DNA from: Scheffersomyces stipitis CBS 6054 | Taxonomy: Eukaryota > Ascomycota > Pichiomycetes > Serinales > Debaryomycetaceae | Length of the DNA stretch: 64,000 nucleotides | Reading direction: 5' to 3' | Assembly: GCF_000209165.1 (NCBI RefSeq) | Contig: NC_009047.1 | Span: 744,001 to 808,000 of the forward strand | Shown: positions 20,608 to 29,830 of the stretch, one piece after another | Numbering within the stretch: position 1 is the first letter of the stretch | How the letters are laid out: every line of letters begins with the position of its first letter | Notes under the pieces: generated by a model | What the model was told of the DNA's origin: nothing | Seen by the model: only the letters and a program-made list of their open reading frames with translations | Databases searched by the model: none | Translations under genes and position numbers: made by a program

Positions 20608-21324
20608 GTTACATGGGCTTAGCATTTATGTATATATTTATGCCAATGTACTAACACAGAACTTTCATATCGAGCCAAACAAGTAAAAATCCAGTTTCAC
20701 TTGATAAGCACCAATGTGTATACCTGACAAAGATCACAGGCAGTTCGTTATCGAACACAGTTAAAACAATAGTCTATAGGAATACGTAAACAGGATGAAA
20801 TCGTAGTGTATAATTTTTTTCAGCCATTTTCTTTTATGATTTTAGGAGAGAGAGGATTTTTTTTGATGTTTTTGATCTTTTTCCTTCAAATAGCCAAAGA
20901 GATGTATGGGCAAGTAGAGTTGGTATATATAACATATATAGCAAGGTGAAAAAACCGCCAAAAGATTTTTGAATAGCCATGAAGAAGTAAGTCGTAATAA
21001 TAAAGGAACACAATTGCAAGAAGTAGAGGACAAAGACAAAAACGAATAATAAGTAACCAAAAGACAACCCAGTTAAACATTCTTTCATTAACAACCAAAG
21101 AACATACAAGGACATTAACGCAAACAATAAAAAAAATGTAGTAGGACGAGGACGAAGATGGATAAAAAGTAAAGCAACTGAACGAGAATGATATGGTGGA
21201 TGAGATATAAAAAGTTTTGTAACGTCATTAGGTACGAGTGGATGATACTCAGGTAAATGATAAATTCTTAGCAGAATTCTAGTGAAGTTCACAAAAGCTT
21301 GCCATCACAAAACATTTAGAAAGA
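20608..21324. other. Convergent intergenic region, CIR2 / GDS1-like
   Basis: 717 bases containing the two 3' UTRs. The minus strand is T-rich and gives a 152-codon hydrophobic open frame (20834-21292) that starts at GTG; its Phe/Leu richness follows from base composition. No gene called. Confidence 0.65.
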
Positions 21325-22881
21325 CTAGGCAAAGAACTTGTCTAAGTCCGATAAACTTATGTCTTCCGGGGTTCCGATATCCTGAGTCATGAACCCGGAT
21401 CTGATGACATTCAACCATTTCTTGTTAGAATGAACAGAACCAGTCGATCCTTCTGAACCGGATCTGACAGAGTCGGAGGTGTCTGTCGAATCCGAAATGG
21501 CCTTCAATGCAGCTGCGTGTAAAGCGGCAGCAGCGGCAGCAGCATTGGGGGAGTGTGAACTTGGGGTACGTGGAGCTCTGGGAGCAGCAGCGGCAGCAGT
21601 CATGATTTTGGACTTCTTGTTCAAAGAAAGATACGACAATGATTTGGATCGTTTACCGTTCTTCTTCATACTATCGATATAGAGATCGCCAGCTCCGGAG
21701 ATGAGGTCGTCATCTTCGTCGTCGTGAAAAACCTCGAAGTCTTCAAACTCTAAGTCTGAATCATTGAGATTCTTGTCGTCATCTGTGGGATCGACAGCTT
21801 CTGTCAAGGATGCAGCTACTGGAGCAGAAGAATAAGGAACGAACAAGTTGGACTTTTCGATAGGAGTATCCAAGAAAGTAGCCTTGGTGACTCCCAAGTC
21901 GAACATGGTCTGTCTTCTTGGTTTCAAAGTAGCCTGCTTACCAGCTTCAAGAGAATCCTCGATCTGTTTCACGTCTTGTTTCTTGGACGTCTTGACAGGA
22001 AGAGAGCCAGAGAAAGAAGATGTTGGTGATGGTTCTTCTTCCTGAGTAGTTTTCTGTGTTTCCATCATGTTCTTGACATGGATATGGAAGTCATCAGTCA
22101 ACAACCCACGGTAGACATATACCATTCTTTTGGGAGAAGCATCAGCCCAGTCACGGGACAATGCATACTTCAACGAAGAGTCTCCCTTTTCCACTCTCTT
22201 GACGTAAGCGTTCAATTTGGCACTAACCAAGTTAGAAGTCTTCGTCGAGAGATTGGCCATGTCAGGATGACGTTCGATCAAGATGTCACAGATCTGTTTC
22301 ACAGTCATACCAGCACCTTCTGGGTCCTTTTCGTACAAGATAAGGAAGATGGCAAAGAGTACGTCGTCTTCCAAAGAAGGATCACCTTTTTGTTCCGGCT
22401 TTGGTTTTTCACCCGTGACTGGAATAGTGGTCGAAATTCCTGTAGCGATAGGGACTCTAGACGTGTTCTTTGGTTTCTTCAAGGGAAGACCAGCAGAGGC
22501 AGATTGAGAGGATGGTGGTGTCGACAAGGAGGTGGGTGGAGTCGAGCCGCGTGAGTTAAGTTTCTTGGAGTCTCCATTCATCAACAGATCGGGCGAAATG
22601 CTTCTGGACGTCGGCGACATCGCTTCTGGTGAAAGCGACTTGTCATTGGTATAGGCAGACATGTCGCCCGAGTGCTTCAAGATGGAAACGGGTGAACTGG
22701 GACTGTCGGAATCGAGATCGGAGTCGTCTTCGTTCGCTTGCAAATTCGCAGCCAAATCCTTGTCGCTGCCAATTGCCGATTTGGGCGTTTTTGCGAGCAG
22801 CAATGTTTTGGGGTTGAAAGCAGGAGAAGCCGGTGTAGAAGCTACAGGAAAGCCAATGGGTCTTCTGTCAGCTAAGGCCAT
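21325..22881 (-). CDS. GDS1: Gds1-like protein with winged-helix-type conserved core
   Basis: A 518-aa protein starting at ATG 22881 with MALADRRPIGFP, which resembles the start of S. cerevisiae Gds1. The conserved core is at about 165-275: DDVLFAIFLILYEKDPEGAG, MTVKQICDILIERHPDMANL and SAKLNAYVKRVEKGD, then PKRMVYVYRGLL. Flanks are Ser/Pro-rich and low in complexity, with acidic patches (about residue 370-400) and two polyalanine tracts near residues 427-455 (AAAAA and AAAAAAA). Gds1 was linked to mitochondrial-nuclear communication as a suppressor of nam9; family members look like transcription regulators. The function here is inference. The 5' region has a single short upstream ORF. Confidence 0.8.
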   Translation of the reverse strand: MALADRRPIGFPVASTPASPAFNPKTLLLAKTPKSAIGSDKDLAANLQANEDDSDLDSDSPSSPVSILKHSGDMSAYTNDKSLSPEAMSPTSRSISPDLLMNGDSKKLNSRGSTPPTSLSTPPSSQSASAGLPLKKPKNTSRVPIATGISTTIPVTGEKPKPEQKGDPSLEDDVLFAIFLILYEKDPEGAGMTVKQICDILIERHPDMANLSTKTSNLVSAKLNAYVKRVEKGDSSLKYALSRDWADASPKRMVYVYRGLLTDDFHIHVKNMMETQKTTQEEEPSPTSSFSGSLPVKTSKKQDVKQIEDSLEAGKQATLKPRRQTMFDLGVTKATFLDTPIEKSNLFVPYSSAPVAASLTEAVDPTDDDKNLNDSDLEFEDFEVFHDDEDDDLISGAGDLYIDSMKKNGKRSKSLSYLSLNKKSKIMTAAAAAPRAPRTPSSHSPNAAAAAAALHAAALKAISDSTDTSDSVRSGSEGSTGSVHSNKKWLNVIRSGFMTQDIGTPEDISLSDLDKFFA

Positions 22882-23065
22882 GGTGAATAGGGTTTATAGT
22901 GATAATGTGTATGAACAGGAGAATTCCTTTTGTTTGTTTTAGTGAAATATTAAATTGAGCAAAGTTATTGAATTGGTAGAATTTCAATATTGCAATATCA
23001 ATTTAGTTTCAACAGAGAGCTTTTTTTCTTGTGCAGCAGGGCAGTAGATGAAAATAACTGGAGTG

Positions 23066-23128
23066 AAAAAAACGATACGATTGACAAAAAAAGGAACAAA
23101 AAAAACTAGAAAAAAAGTAGTAAAAAAA
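23066..23128 (+). repeat. Cluster of A-tracts (poly dA:dT)
   Basis: Five A runs of seven or more bases occur within about 65 bases, upstream of the GDS1-like gene. In yeasts such tracts exclude nucleosomes and often mark promoters or leaders. Confidence 0.7.
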
Positions 23129-23146
23129 GACTTTCAGTTACTTTCT

Positions 23147-23164
23147 CTAGTTAGTTTGGTCCAT
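23147..23164 (-). promoter_or_regulatory. Five-codon upstream ORF (MDQTN) in the GDS1-like leader
   Basis: An ATG at 23164 opens a frame of five codons ending in TAG at 23147. It is the only minus-strand ATG between the GDS1-like start (22881) and about 23447. A role in translation control is inferred. Confidence 0.45.
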
Positions 23165-24480
23165 AGGAATCGTCAATGAAGGTTTTTCTGAGGTAAAGGA
23201 GGGTTGGTCCGGCTTTTCCTGGGTGATGGATAGTAGGAAAAGACGTCTGGAAAGCCTAGGTGCACAAATTAATAGCAGACTAGTACGAGTTATGAATGAG
23301 AGTCGTCAAATGATAGCTAAATATTTAGACGGCTGTAGCGAAAGTGGAATCGATATGGAGTAAGATCTGGTGAAAATGAAAAATCTCAGATATGAAAACA
23401 AATTTAAGACACTGAAAAATTAGATTAATATTAATGCGCAAAAAAACATACAGACACCACGACATCGCCGGAAAGTGCTCTTCCCCAGCAGTAGAGCTCA
23501 GACACAACCGTCACAATGACAGTAGCACCGGCTGCCTCTGTTGCTGCGAAATCCTGGAGACTTTGCTGCAACGGAGGAGGCTGGGAAAAAGTTTTTCTGA
23601 CGTAGTGGGCTTTTTCAGACTAACAAACCATACATTTAAACAAATTTCACAATTTTCAACAGAAAAATTCAGAGGAACCTGGGGATATAAGCTAATATAT
23701 ACCGGCAGCCTGTGGCAGACGCTGTGGAGACACGGAGTTGGTGGATAACCTGAAAGAGGTTGGAGCTGGGAAAGCAGAGGTAGAAGAACGAGAAGAGAAA
23801 TCAGAAAATCTACCGTACTATATCTGGCTTTAGGCTGTATGGAAGGGAAGAGTTAGAGCGTGCTCTTTCGGAGTGCATATAGCGTGTATATGTTTATCAG
23901 AGAAGAGAAAGAGAAATCAGATTAATTAATGAGCGGCTGTGTGCAGGGTGTGTTATCTGAAAAATTGCCTGGTCGTGCGGCGGCAAGAGCAATAGGGGCC
24001 GTCACGAGATGCGTTGGATCCACACAATTGCTTCGTGGTCCAGAGCTCTAAATGTGATAATTGTGTTCAGGATCGTCGTGGCTACATTCCAATACCAATA
24101 TGGACAAACTTTCGTTCCTTCTAGCACCAAATCGGTTTGTCTTTTTAGGGCTTGATTGCCCTACTTCATCTCGCGTCCTGCACATGACAGCGGGACCTTC
24201 CACCTTCTGGAGCCGCAGGGTGTGGGGCGTGCTAGAGCCAATTTTCAGCTTCTTTGGTTAGGGCTATAGCATTCTGTGGCCCGTTCCGGCCCTATTAATA
24301 GTTAGGAGATCGGAAATGCTGGGTGAATGTGGAAAAAGCAATTTATGATGGAGCTGCAATTTTTCAAATTGGCAATCCTCAGCTTGGGGAGCTACGCAAT
24401 TGGGATTGAGCAAGGAGTCGAAGTTTGAAGCTCAAATATGAGATCAATTGGTACAGTCAACGTTGCTTGGGCCCATTGAC

Positions 24481-24924
24481 ATGTGGAGATTGTACAATAG
24501 CTCCAATGAAATGCCAGCATGGCGCATCGGCATTTTGTGCGTTTCAGTTGCAAAAAATTATGCCATTGCAAGCGACACAAACTGCCGTAGGATTTACTTA
24601 TCTAGTTGCACTAATTGTAGCTTAATAGAGTATAACGGGACACAATTGGCTGATGTGAACTATAATTGGATAGAGTCACGAATGCCTAACGAGAAGAATA
24701 CGGTTATCATCACTAGTAGCAGGACGGTACTCAATTGGACGATCTGTTTGCCATTTGCAAGGAGATCATCGCGATACATAGATAAGAATTACGAAGTAGT
24801 GCCCTGCGAACCGACGGTATCTACCCGACACGCATCTCCATTGCCGCATCCGAATTGTAACTTAGAAATCAGAGTAGGCATTTATACCACTGGATCAAGT
24901 GAACAAGTAGCAGTACACGGATAA
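24481..24924 (+). CDS. Orphan open reading frame, 147 codons, unknown
   Basis: A stop-free frame that runs from at least 24448 and has its first ATG at 24481. The translation is Cys- and Asn-containing with possible N-glycosylation sequons (YNSSN, NCSL, YNGTQ, NWTI), but has no signal peptide, domain or family resemblance that I recognise. It sits alone in a long gap. Random sequence of this base composition would rarely give a frame of this length in these gaps, so it may be a young or decayed gene, but chance is quite possible. Confidence 0.18.
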   Translation: MWRLYNSSNEMPAWRIGILCVSVAKNYAIASDTNCRRIYLSSCTNCSLIEYNGTQLADVNYNWIESRMPNEKNTVIITSSRTVLNWTICLPFARRSSRYIDKNYEVVPCEPTVSTRHASPLPHPNCNLEIRVGIYTTGSSEQVAVHG

Positions 24925-25120
24925 GGAATTGACCAGAAATAACGTTCTACAAAGTGGCCCTGACAATTAAGGAAAATCTATAGTGTGATTTCCACCTGAT
25001 TTGCCGTGTCGTTAGGTTTCTGCCCTAGAGGTGCCTGATAGCCTCATTGGGTAATGAGATATTTTTACCATGATAGTATAATAGAAACGTGGAAGGGAAT
25101 GTAGTAGTCAGTATGGTGGA

Positions 25121-25136
25121 ACGTGAAATTTCACGT
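25121..25136. promoter_or_regulatory. 16-bp perfect palindrome ACGTGAAATTTCACGT
   Basis: The sequence equals its own reverse complement over 16 bases and ends in half CACGTG sites (a full CACGTG at 25132-25137). It lies about 225 bases upstream of the small ORF at 25362. Confidence 0.5.
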
Positions 25137-25251
25137 GACTAATTGGACAATTAAAGCGACTGCATGTACGACTTTAATTCAAAATTAAGTTTCTCTTCTC
25201 AGGGGTACGCAAACTCTAATGTGGGTTTGGTCATGTGCATTTCGCATTTCA

Positions 25252-25280
25252 CAGGGTTGTAACCCTGGCCGGCATATAAG
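25252..25280 (+). promoter_or_regulatory. Inverted repeat CAGGGTT/AACCCTG followed by TATA-like box
   Basis: Seven-base arms separated by GT (25252-25267), then CATATAAG at 25273-25280. The TATA-like box lies about 85 bases before the ATG at 25362, a typical yeast promoter distance. Confidence 0.45.
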
Positions 25281-25361
25281 CTCGAGACTGCCGCATTGGA
25301 TTGTCTTTTTTTGCATCCATTTCACAAGATTTTTTATCTCGTACACCTTCCTAAAGCGAAT

Positions 25362-25556
25362 ATGGTGAAACTCAGGAACCCTGATTTGGTTGTCTTGTCA
25401 ATTAACCAGATGGAGGTATTAAGTGCATACTCCTTCGAGATGATGTACATAGCTGCAATCAAGTGCAATCAAGTGCAATCAGGATGCGAATCTCTATCTA
25501 GACAGTTTTTGTCGTCTCACTTTGGCGCGGAAACCTCTATTAACAAGAATACTTAA
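25362..25556 (+). CDS. Possible small gene, 64 aa, unknown
   Basis: An ATG at 25362 opens 64 codons (start MVKLRNPDLVVLSINQMEVL) ending 39 bases before the JmjC gene stop on the other strand. There is no known domain. It contains a 10-base direct repeat, TGCAATCAAG, three times at 25454-25482. The reason to list it is the promoter-like setting: a CATATAAG box 85 bases upstream, preceded by two palindromes. Chance is a fair alternative. Confidence 0.25.
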   Translation: MVKLRNPDLVVLSINQMEVLSAYSFEMMYIAAIKCNQVQSGCESLSRQFLSSHFGAETSINKNT

Positions 25557-25595
25557 CTGAGGCTATAGATTTTATATGTACATGTAGAAAGTGCT

Positions 25596-27281
25596 CTACT
25601 TTTGAAGAGCATGGGCAATGCAGGTCTCGGTTCGTTTCCAGTCCTCCTGCCAGTATGTATCGTTGTAGCATTGGCTTGCGGAATCACCGTTTGGAGGCAC
25701 AAACCAGTAGTTAAGTGCAATATGAATGTTGTGCAAACCTGACTCTGACTGCGAAATATCATCACCACCAAAACTTGAAACTTCGTGAAACCAGCCAGCA
25801 GGCAAGTACAACATCTCGCCTGGGTTGAGCCAGACAGTGAAACTGTTCAAGTCGAGGAACCCAGGGAACTTTTCATTGGCGAAGGCGGTCAATTTCTTGC
25901 GCATTTCGGGATCAGTGAATTCTTCAATGTGCAATAAGGCAGGAGGGATCCTCGAAAAGTTAGGAGGATCCTCTTTTTCATCCTTATTATTTAGTTTCAA
26001 GGCAGATTGTTTAGACAAAGACTGCAATTGCTTCTCGATGCTTTTGATTTCGGTACTATCTGATTGGTCGCATTTCAATCTCCAGTTCAACACATCTTCG
26101 ACCATGGCACCATCGTCACGTATATGCTTCCATTCTGGTGCAAACTCGTTATTTTCGTAGTCAATGATTCCACTGTTGTAGATCTTATATATGGTACCTA
26201 CAGTGTACAACTTGAGTGCATCAGCTGGACTGAAGAGTGTGAATCTCTTGATCCCAGAAACAAGGATATACAAATTGTCTGCATGGTCGTGGTGCAATCC
26301 TGAAGATGTTCCATTTCTGGAACCCGGTATAGACTTTCCTAGCCCATAAGTCTTTGGATCTTGAGGATTCAATTGGATCTTTGAAGCTTGGCCAGACTTT
26401 GCATGTCCCATCCATAAGTTGATTTGTTGAGGAATCAACGTAGAAAATAACTCAGGGATAATTGGCAAGGTTTGTGGCTTATTCACCAATTTAGTAAGCG
26501 GAGGCTGTAGTAAATCTTTGAGTCTTTGTTCGTACTCTGATTGGTTTATGTTGAGGTCCTCGTCGATAACAGGTTCTTGATCGTCCTCGCTATCGAGAAA
26601 GTCGTCCCGTAAGTTATTCATGTCTATTGAGTCTACGGAGGATGTGTCTGAGAAAGAAGCATTGAAAGTGATCTTCGGAAGGTCTTCGTCTTCGTCATCT
26701 TCGTCTTCGTCGTCTTCGTCATCTTCATGTTCCTCTTCTTCGTCTTCCTCTTCTTCCTCTTCGTCAATATCGTCTTCTAATTCACCTGAATCTTTATTTT
26801 CCTTCTCATCATCTTCTTGATTTAGTTCGCCTTCCCGCTTCTCACTATATGAGTCTTCAAAATCAGGATCATCAAAATCATATTGCGTAGTCAAATAGTA
26901 ATCAGAATTGCCCTGCTTGAAAACATCCAATAGCTTGTGCAAAGTCATCTTGACTCTCTTCTCACCAGAACCAAAGCCATCGTTGATTTTCCTCTCGATC
27001 TGAAGCTCATCAGAATAATCTAAAGTATCTAGAATTCTGGATGGGTCAAATGCCTTGAGATCAACGGGCGTTTGGGTAGAACCCAGACCCGAGACCAATT
27101 TGACTGGCTTCCGCAACCTTATATACTCATTGAAGAATTGCTCAGAGTCTACATTGTCCTTACCATCTTGGAGTGTAATCTCTGGAAGAACGGCTCCGTT
27201 TGCGATCTGGTAGTTTGTATATAAAGACGAAACTGTCGCTCTCCTCTTAAACTTTGTAGCAGAATCCTGCGATGACGACAT
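25596..27281 (-). CDS. JmjC/cupin-8 domain protein with long acidic insertion
   Basis: A 561-aa protein of the cupin-8/JmjC family, which are Fe(II)- and 2-oxoglutarate-dependent hydroxylases or demethylases. The iron-binding region is in TSSGLHHDHADNLYILVSG (around residue 325-340; HxD type), and the distal His is in YLPAGWFHEVSSF near residue 498, followed by the family block HIALNYWFVPP. Between the N-terminal part and the JmjC core there is an acidic tract (about residues 170-200) made almost only of Glu and Asp, encoded by GAA/GAC-type triplets. No PHD, zinc-finger or JmjN domain is seen, so this is not Rph1, Gis1, Jhd1 or Jhd2; it looks like the small JMJD7/JMJ31-type group. Substrate unknown. 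Confidence 0.82.
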   Translation of the reverse strand: MSSSQDSATKFKRRATVSSLYTNYQIANGAVLPEITLQDGKDNVDSEQFFNEYIRLRKPVKLVSGLGSTQTPVDLKAFDPSRILDTLDYSDELQIERKINDGFGSGEKRVKMTLHKLLDVFKQGNSDYYLTTQYDFDDPDFEDSYSEKREGELNQEDDEKENKDSGELEDDIDEEEEEEDEEEEHEDDEDDEDEDDEDEDLPKITFNASFSDTSSVDSIDMNNLRDDFLDSEDDQEPVIDEDLNINQSEYEQRLKDLLQPPLTKLVNKPQTLPIIPELFSTLIPQQINLWMGHAKSGQASKIQLNPQDPKTYGLGKSIPGSRNGTSSGLHHDHADNLYILVSGIKRFTLFSPADALKLYTVGTIYKIYNSGIIDYENNEFAPEWKHIRDDGAMVEDVLNWRLKCDQSDSTEIKSIEKQLQSLSKQSALKLNNKDEKEDPPNFSRIPPALLHIEEFTDPEMRKKLTAFANEKFPGFLDLNSFTVWLNPGEMLYLPAGWFHEVSSFGGDDISQSESGLHNIHIALNYWFVPPNGDSASQCYNDTYWQEDWKRTETCIAHALQK

Positions 27282-29830
27282 TGACTCTGATACTCAATTT
27301 GACTGGTTCACCTTTCAGTACAGGAAAACAAAAAGCTGGTTCTTTGTTGAAGGTGGATTGTGAAATCTCAAGTCGTTTTCGATGAGTTGGATATATGGAG
27401 GAAAACCCCATACACACAACCGATTATAACCGAAATCGTTAAACGAGGATAGGCTAGGAGGATGTCATGAATTTAGTATGGCGAATTCAGCCACGTAAGA
27501 GTGGGTCAATTTTGAAATAATCACAAGGCAATAGGAATTTATTGTTCTATTATAGTATTGTCTGTCAGACTGAATTGCGCTATAATGGCCATAATAGAAG
27601 ATGCTGTAGATAATAGAAGATAATAAAGTACGAATCCGAATAAAATTGTAGGTAGAGAAGACGGAAAAAGAATACAATGAAGACTCTGTAAAATTTAGAC
27701 CATGCAAGACATTTCAACTGGAACTCAGACCAAAAAATCAAAAATCGAACAATTCGTGGATTAGTTCCGGCAGCATGGTCGTCGATCCACAGTCCCAAAG
27801 CAAAAGCTGCGTCATATGTCGATCATTTCTGACAAGAAGGTATGGTGGGGGCAGTCCTCGTCGTCGAATGAACAAATCCTTAGCTAATGTCTGCAATGTT
27901 CGTCGGAAATCAGCCTAGCCAAATTTCAGGTTTAGTTTGGTGCCGTCTCAAAAATGGGATACATATCAGGTTCAGGTTAGTCCGTTGTTATGGGACAGAT
28001 TGCAGATTCGAGGGCATTGTTGTGGATCCCATATGAAATGCTTGTGGCGACGTTCTGGCTCCAAACGTTGATGCGATTGCAAACTAGGTTTAGGTTCCAT
28101 GGAAACCGATTTTTTTTTCTTCTGGCTATCAGCAGCCGAGAAAAAGATGTTCGTGACGGATTAAGGTTGCACTACTTCTTCGGTAATACGATCGACAACA
28201 ATTGGAACACACCTGGGACCACTCGTGGGACTAATAACCTTAAGCTGTCCATTTTGGGTTTAACGACAATTTGGCGTGAATTGAAAAATCACAGCAGTGT
28301 TGGTGGAATTTCTTTTGAGTTCCTCGACGATTGAAGCGTTCAGTCCAGATCCAAATGGTGTGCCGTCCTTGGTCGCTAATAATGGCTAACAGTCAGAGGC
28401 GACTATGTACCCGTAACCCTGAAACATAAGGGGTCGCCATTCAACTGCCGTGAAGTATCGCCCTACATTGTAGGGTTCAATCTTTGGCGAGAACCGTTTC
28501 CCGGTTACGAGAGGTGGCACTAGAGTTCCATACATTATTCATATATAGAAGTAATGGAAAAATCTTCATACAAAACCTCGGTTAGGGCTGAAGTCTGATT
28601 CTGAGTTCTGAGCAGGCTTCGTTCCCTGTACGTTTCCGCCCATGGGACCCCCTTACCACGAGAGTAGAATGCTATCCGCATAAGTTCACCTGGATGGAAT
28701 CAGCTAAGATCAACCCCCAAATCAAGATCCGGATGTGGAAACTGGATCAAATGTCGTTCTCGCTGCTGTGGGCACAAGCGGACTGACTGTGACAATCTCC
28801 TTACGTTGCCGAAGTCGAGTCGTGGTGTAGGGATGCCCCAGTCTAAAATGGACGTGAATTGGGTGGTATTCGGCCTATTCCTGATTCGACAGGTGCGTTA
28901 TTCATTTTTCACTTGAAAGATGTATGTGATTAAGCATGGAACAGGAATAGTGAAAGGTGGTAGCCGGTGTAGATGTTGGTGATATTGGGAAGTTCGAAGT
29001 TCTTCCGGCTGGCCAATGGCTGCGTCAATTATTTGGCTTTCTTTGTTCCCCCAAATGGCTCCGTGTTGGCTTCATACCAGCCTACAATACCAGGCTATAC
29101 TGTATAGAATTTGAACAATTATAGTAGACAATAATGGTGCCCCTATTCTTAGTTCACCGGCTTATTCCGAGACTCCGCCTCTGGCTGCAAAGGAAGTTCG
29201 TAAACCTTGACTTGACGAGATAGCGTTGTGGAGGTTGGACGACTCTTTAATTTTGCCATATTGGATAAGATTGTTCGACTTTTCTGTAAGGACTCTGTAT
29301 TTTTCAGACTGGTTTTTACCCAGACTGTCAGAAGACCAGCCCACCAAGGAGTTCTGGACTACAGACTGCGACAGCCACAGTAGATCGGATATCTGGATAG
29401 CAGCAACCAATTGGAATACAAAGCACTGTAGAAGACGAATATGTATTTAATCGATAGAAAGATCACCACAACTGCTAACTATAAATATGCTGTGCGATAG
29501 AATGACGAGGAGTGTTTGGAACTGATAAAGACGAACTGAAGAGTTTTTTGGTTTATTTAGGTGGACATGACTAAATGTCCGGCTGGGGGTTAGAAGAAAG
29601 CACCGAAGCACTTGTGTATATAAGGGCACCATAACATTTCCCATAGTGTAGTAAGTAAAGAATCGCAATAAATGTAATGAACAGTGTACCAAAGCAACAG
29701 ATTACATAAGTAATATGTCTAGAGTGCTATGGGATAAGCCAGTTATCCATGCAGCGGGAGCACTCGGCAAACTATGTAGCATCGTTAGTCGTTAACATGA
29801 ATTCCAGACCCGGAAATATCGTATTCCAGA
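27282..29830. other. Long intergenic region between JmjC gene and cyclin gene
   Basis: 2.5 kb between two minus-strand genes. It should contain the JmjC promoter and the cyclin 3' UTR. One 114-codon ATG frame (27990-28334, plus strand) has no recognisable features and is not called. No tRNA, LTR or repeat array is visible. Confidence 0.6.

Larger units (their letters stand above)
22882..25361. other. Long region upstream of GDS1-like gene
   Basis: About 2.5 kb. The GDS1-proximal 565 bases are nearly ATG-free on the minus strand and contain clustered A7-A8 runs (23066-23128). Further out I see two perfect or near-perfect palindromes (25121-25136, 25252-25267) and one open frame of 147 codons (24481-24924), listed separately. 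A 104-codon frame from 23434 starts at ATG but is antisense to the leader and not called. Confidence 0.55.

Noticed and set aside
20834..21292. 152-codon hydrophobic minus-strand frame that looks like a membrane protein
   Set aside because: It starts at GTG and sits in the 3' region of the GDS1-like gene. Its Phe/Leu/Tyr richness follows from T-rich sequence.
27990..28334. 114-codon ATG frame in the gap between the JmjC and cyclin genes
   Set aside because: No domain or promoter-like context, and composition as in random translation. Not enough support to call.
28300..29100. Possible solo LTR or degenerate retroelement
   Set aside because: No TG...CA ends with target-site duplication, no primer-binding site, and no second copy in the window. 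Composition alone is not enough.
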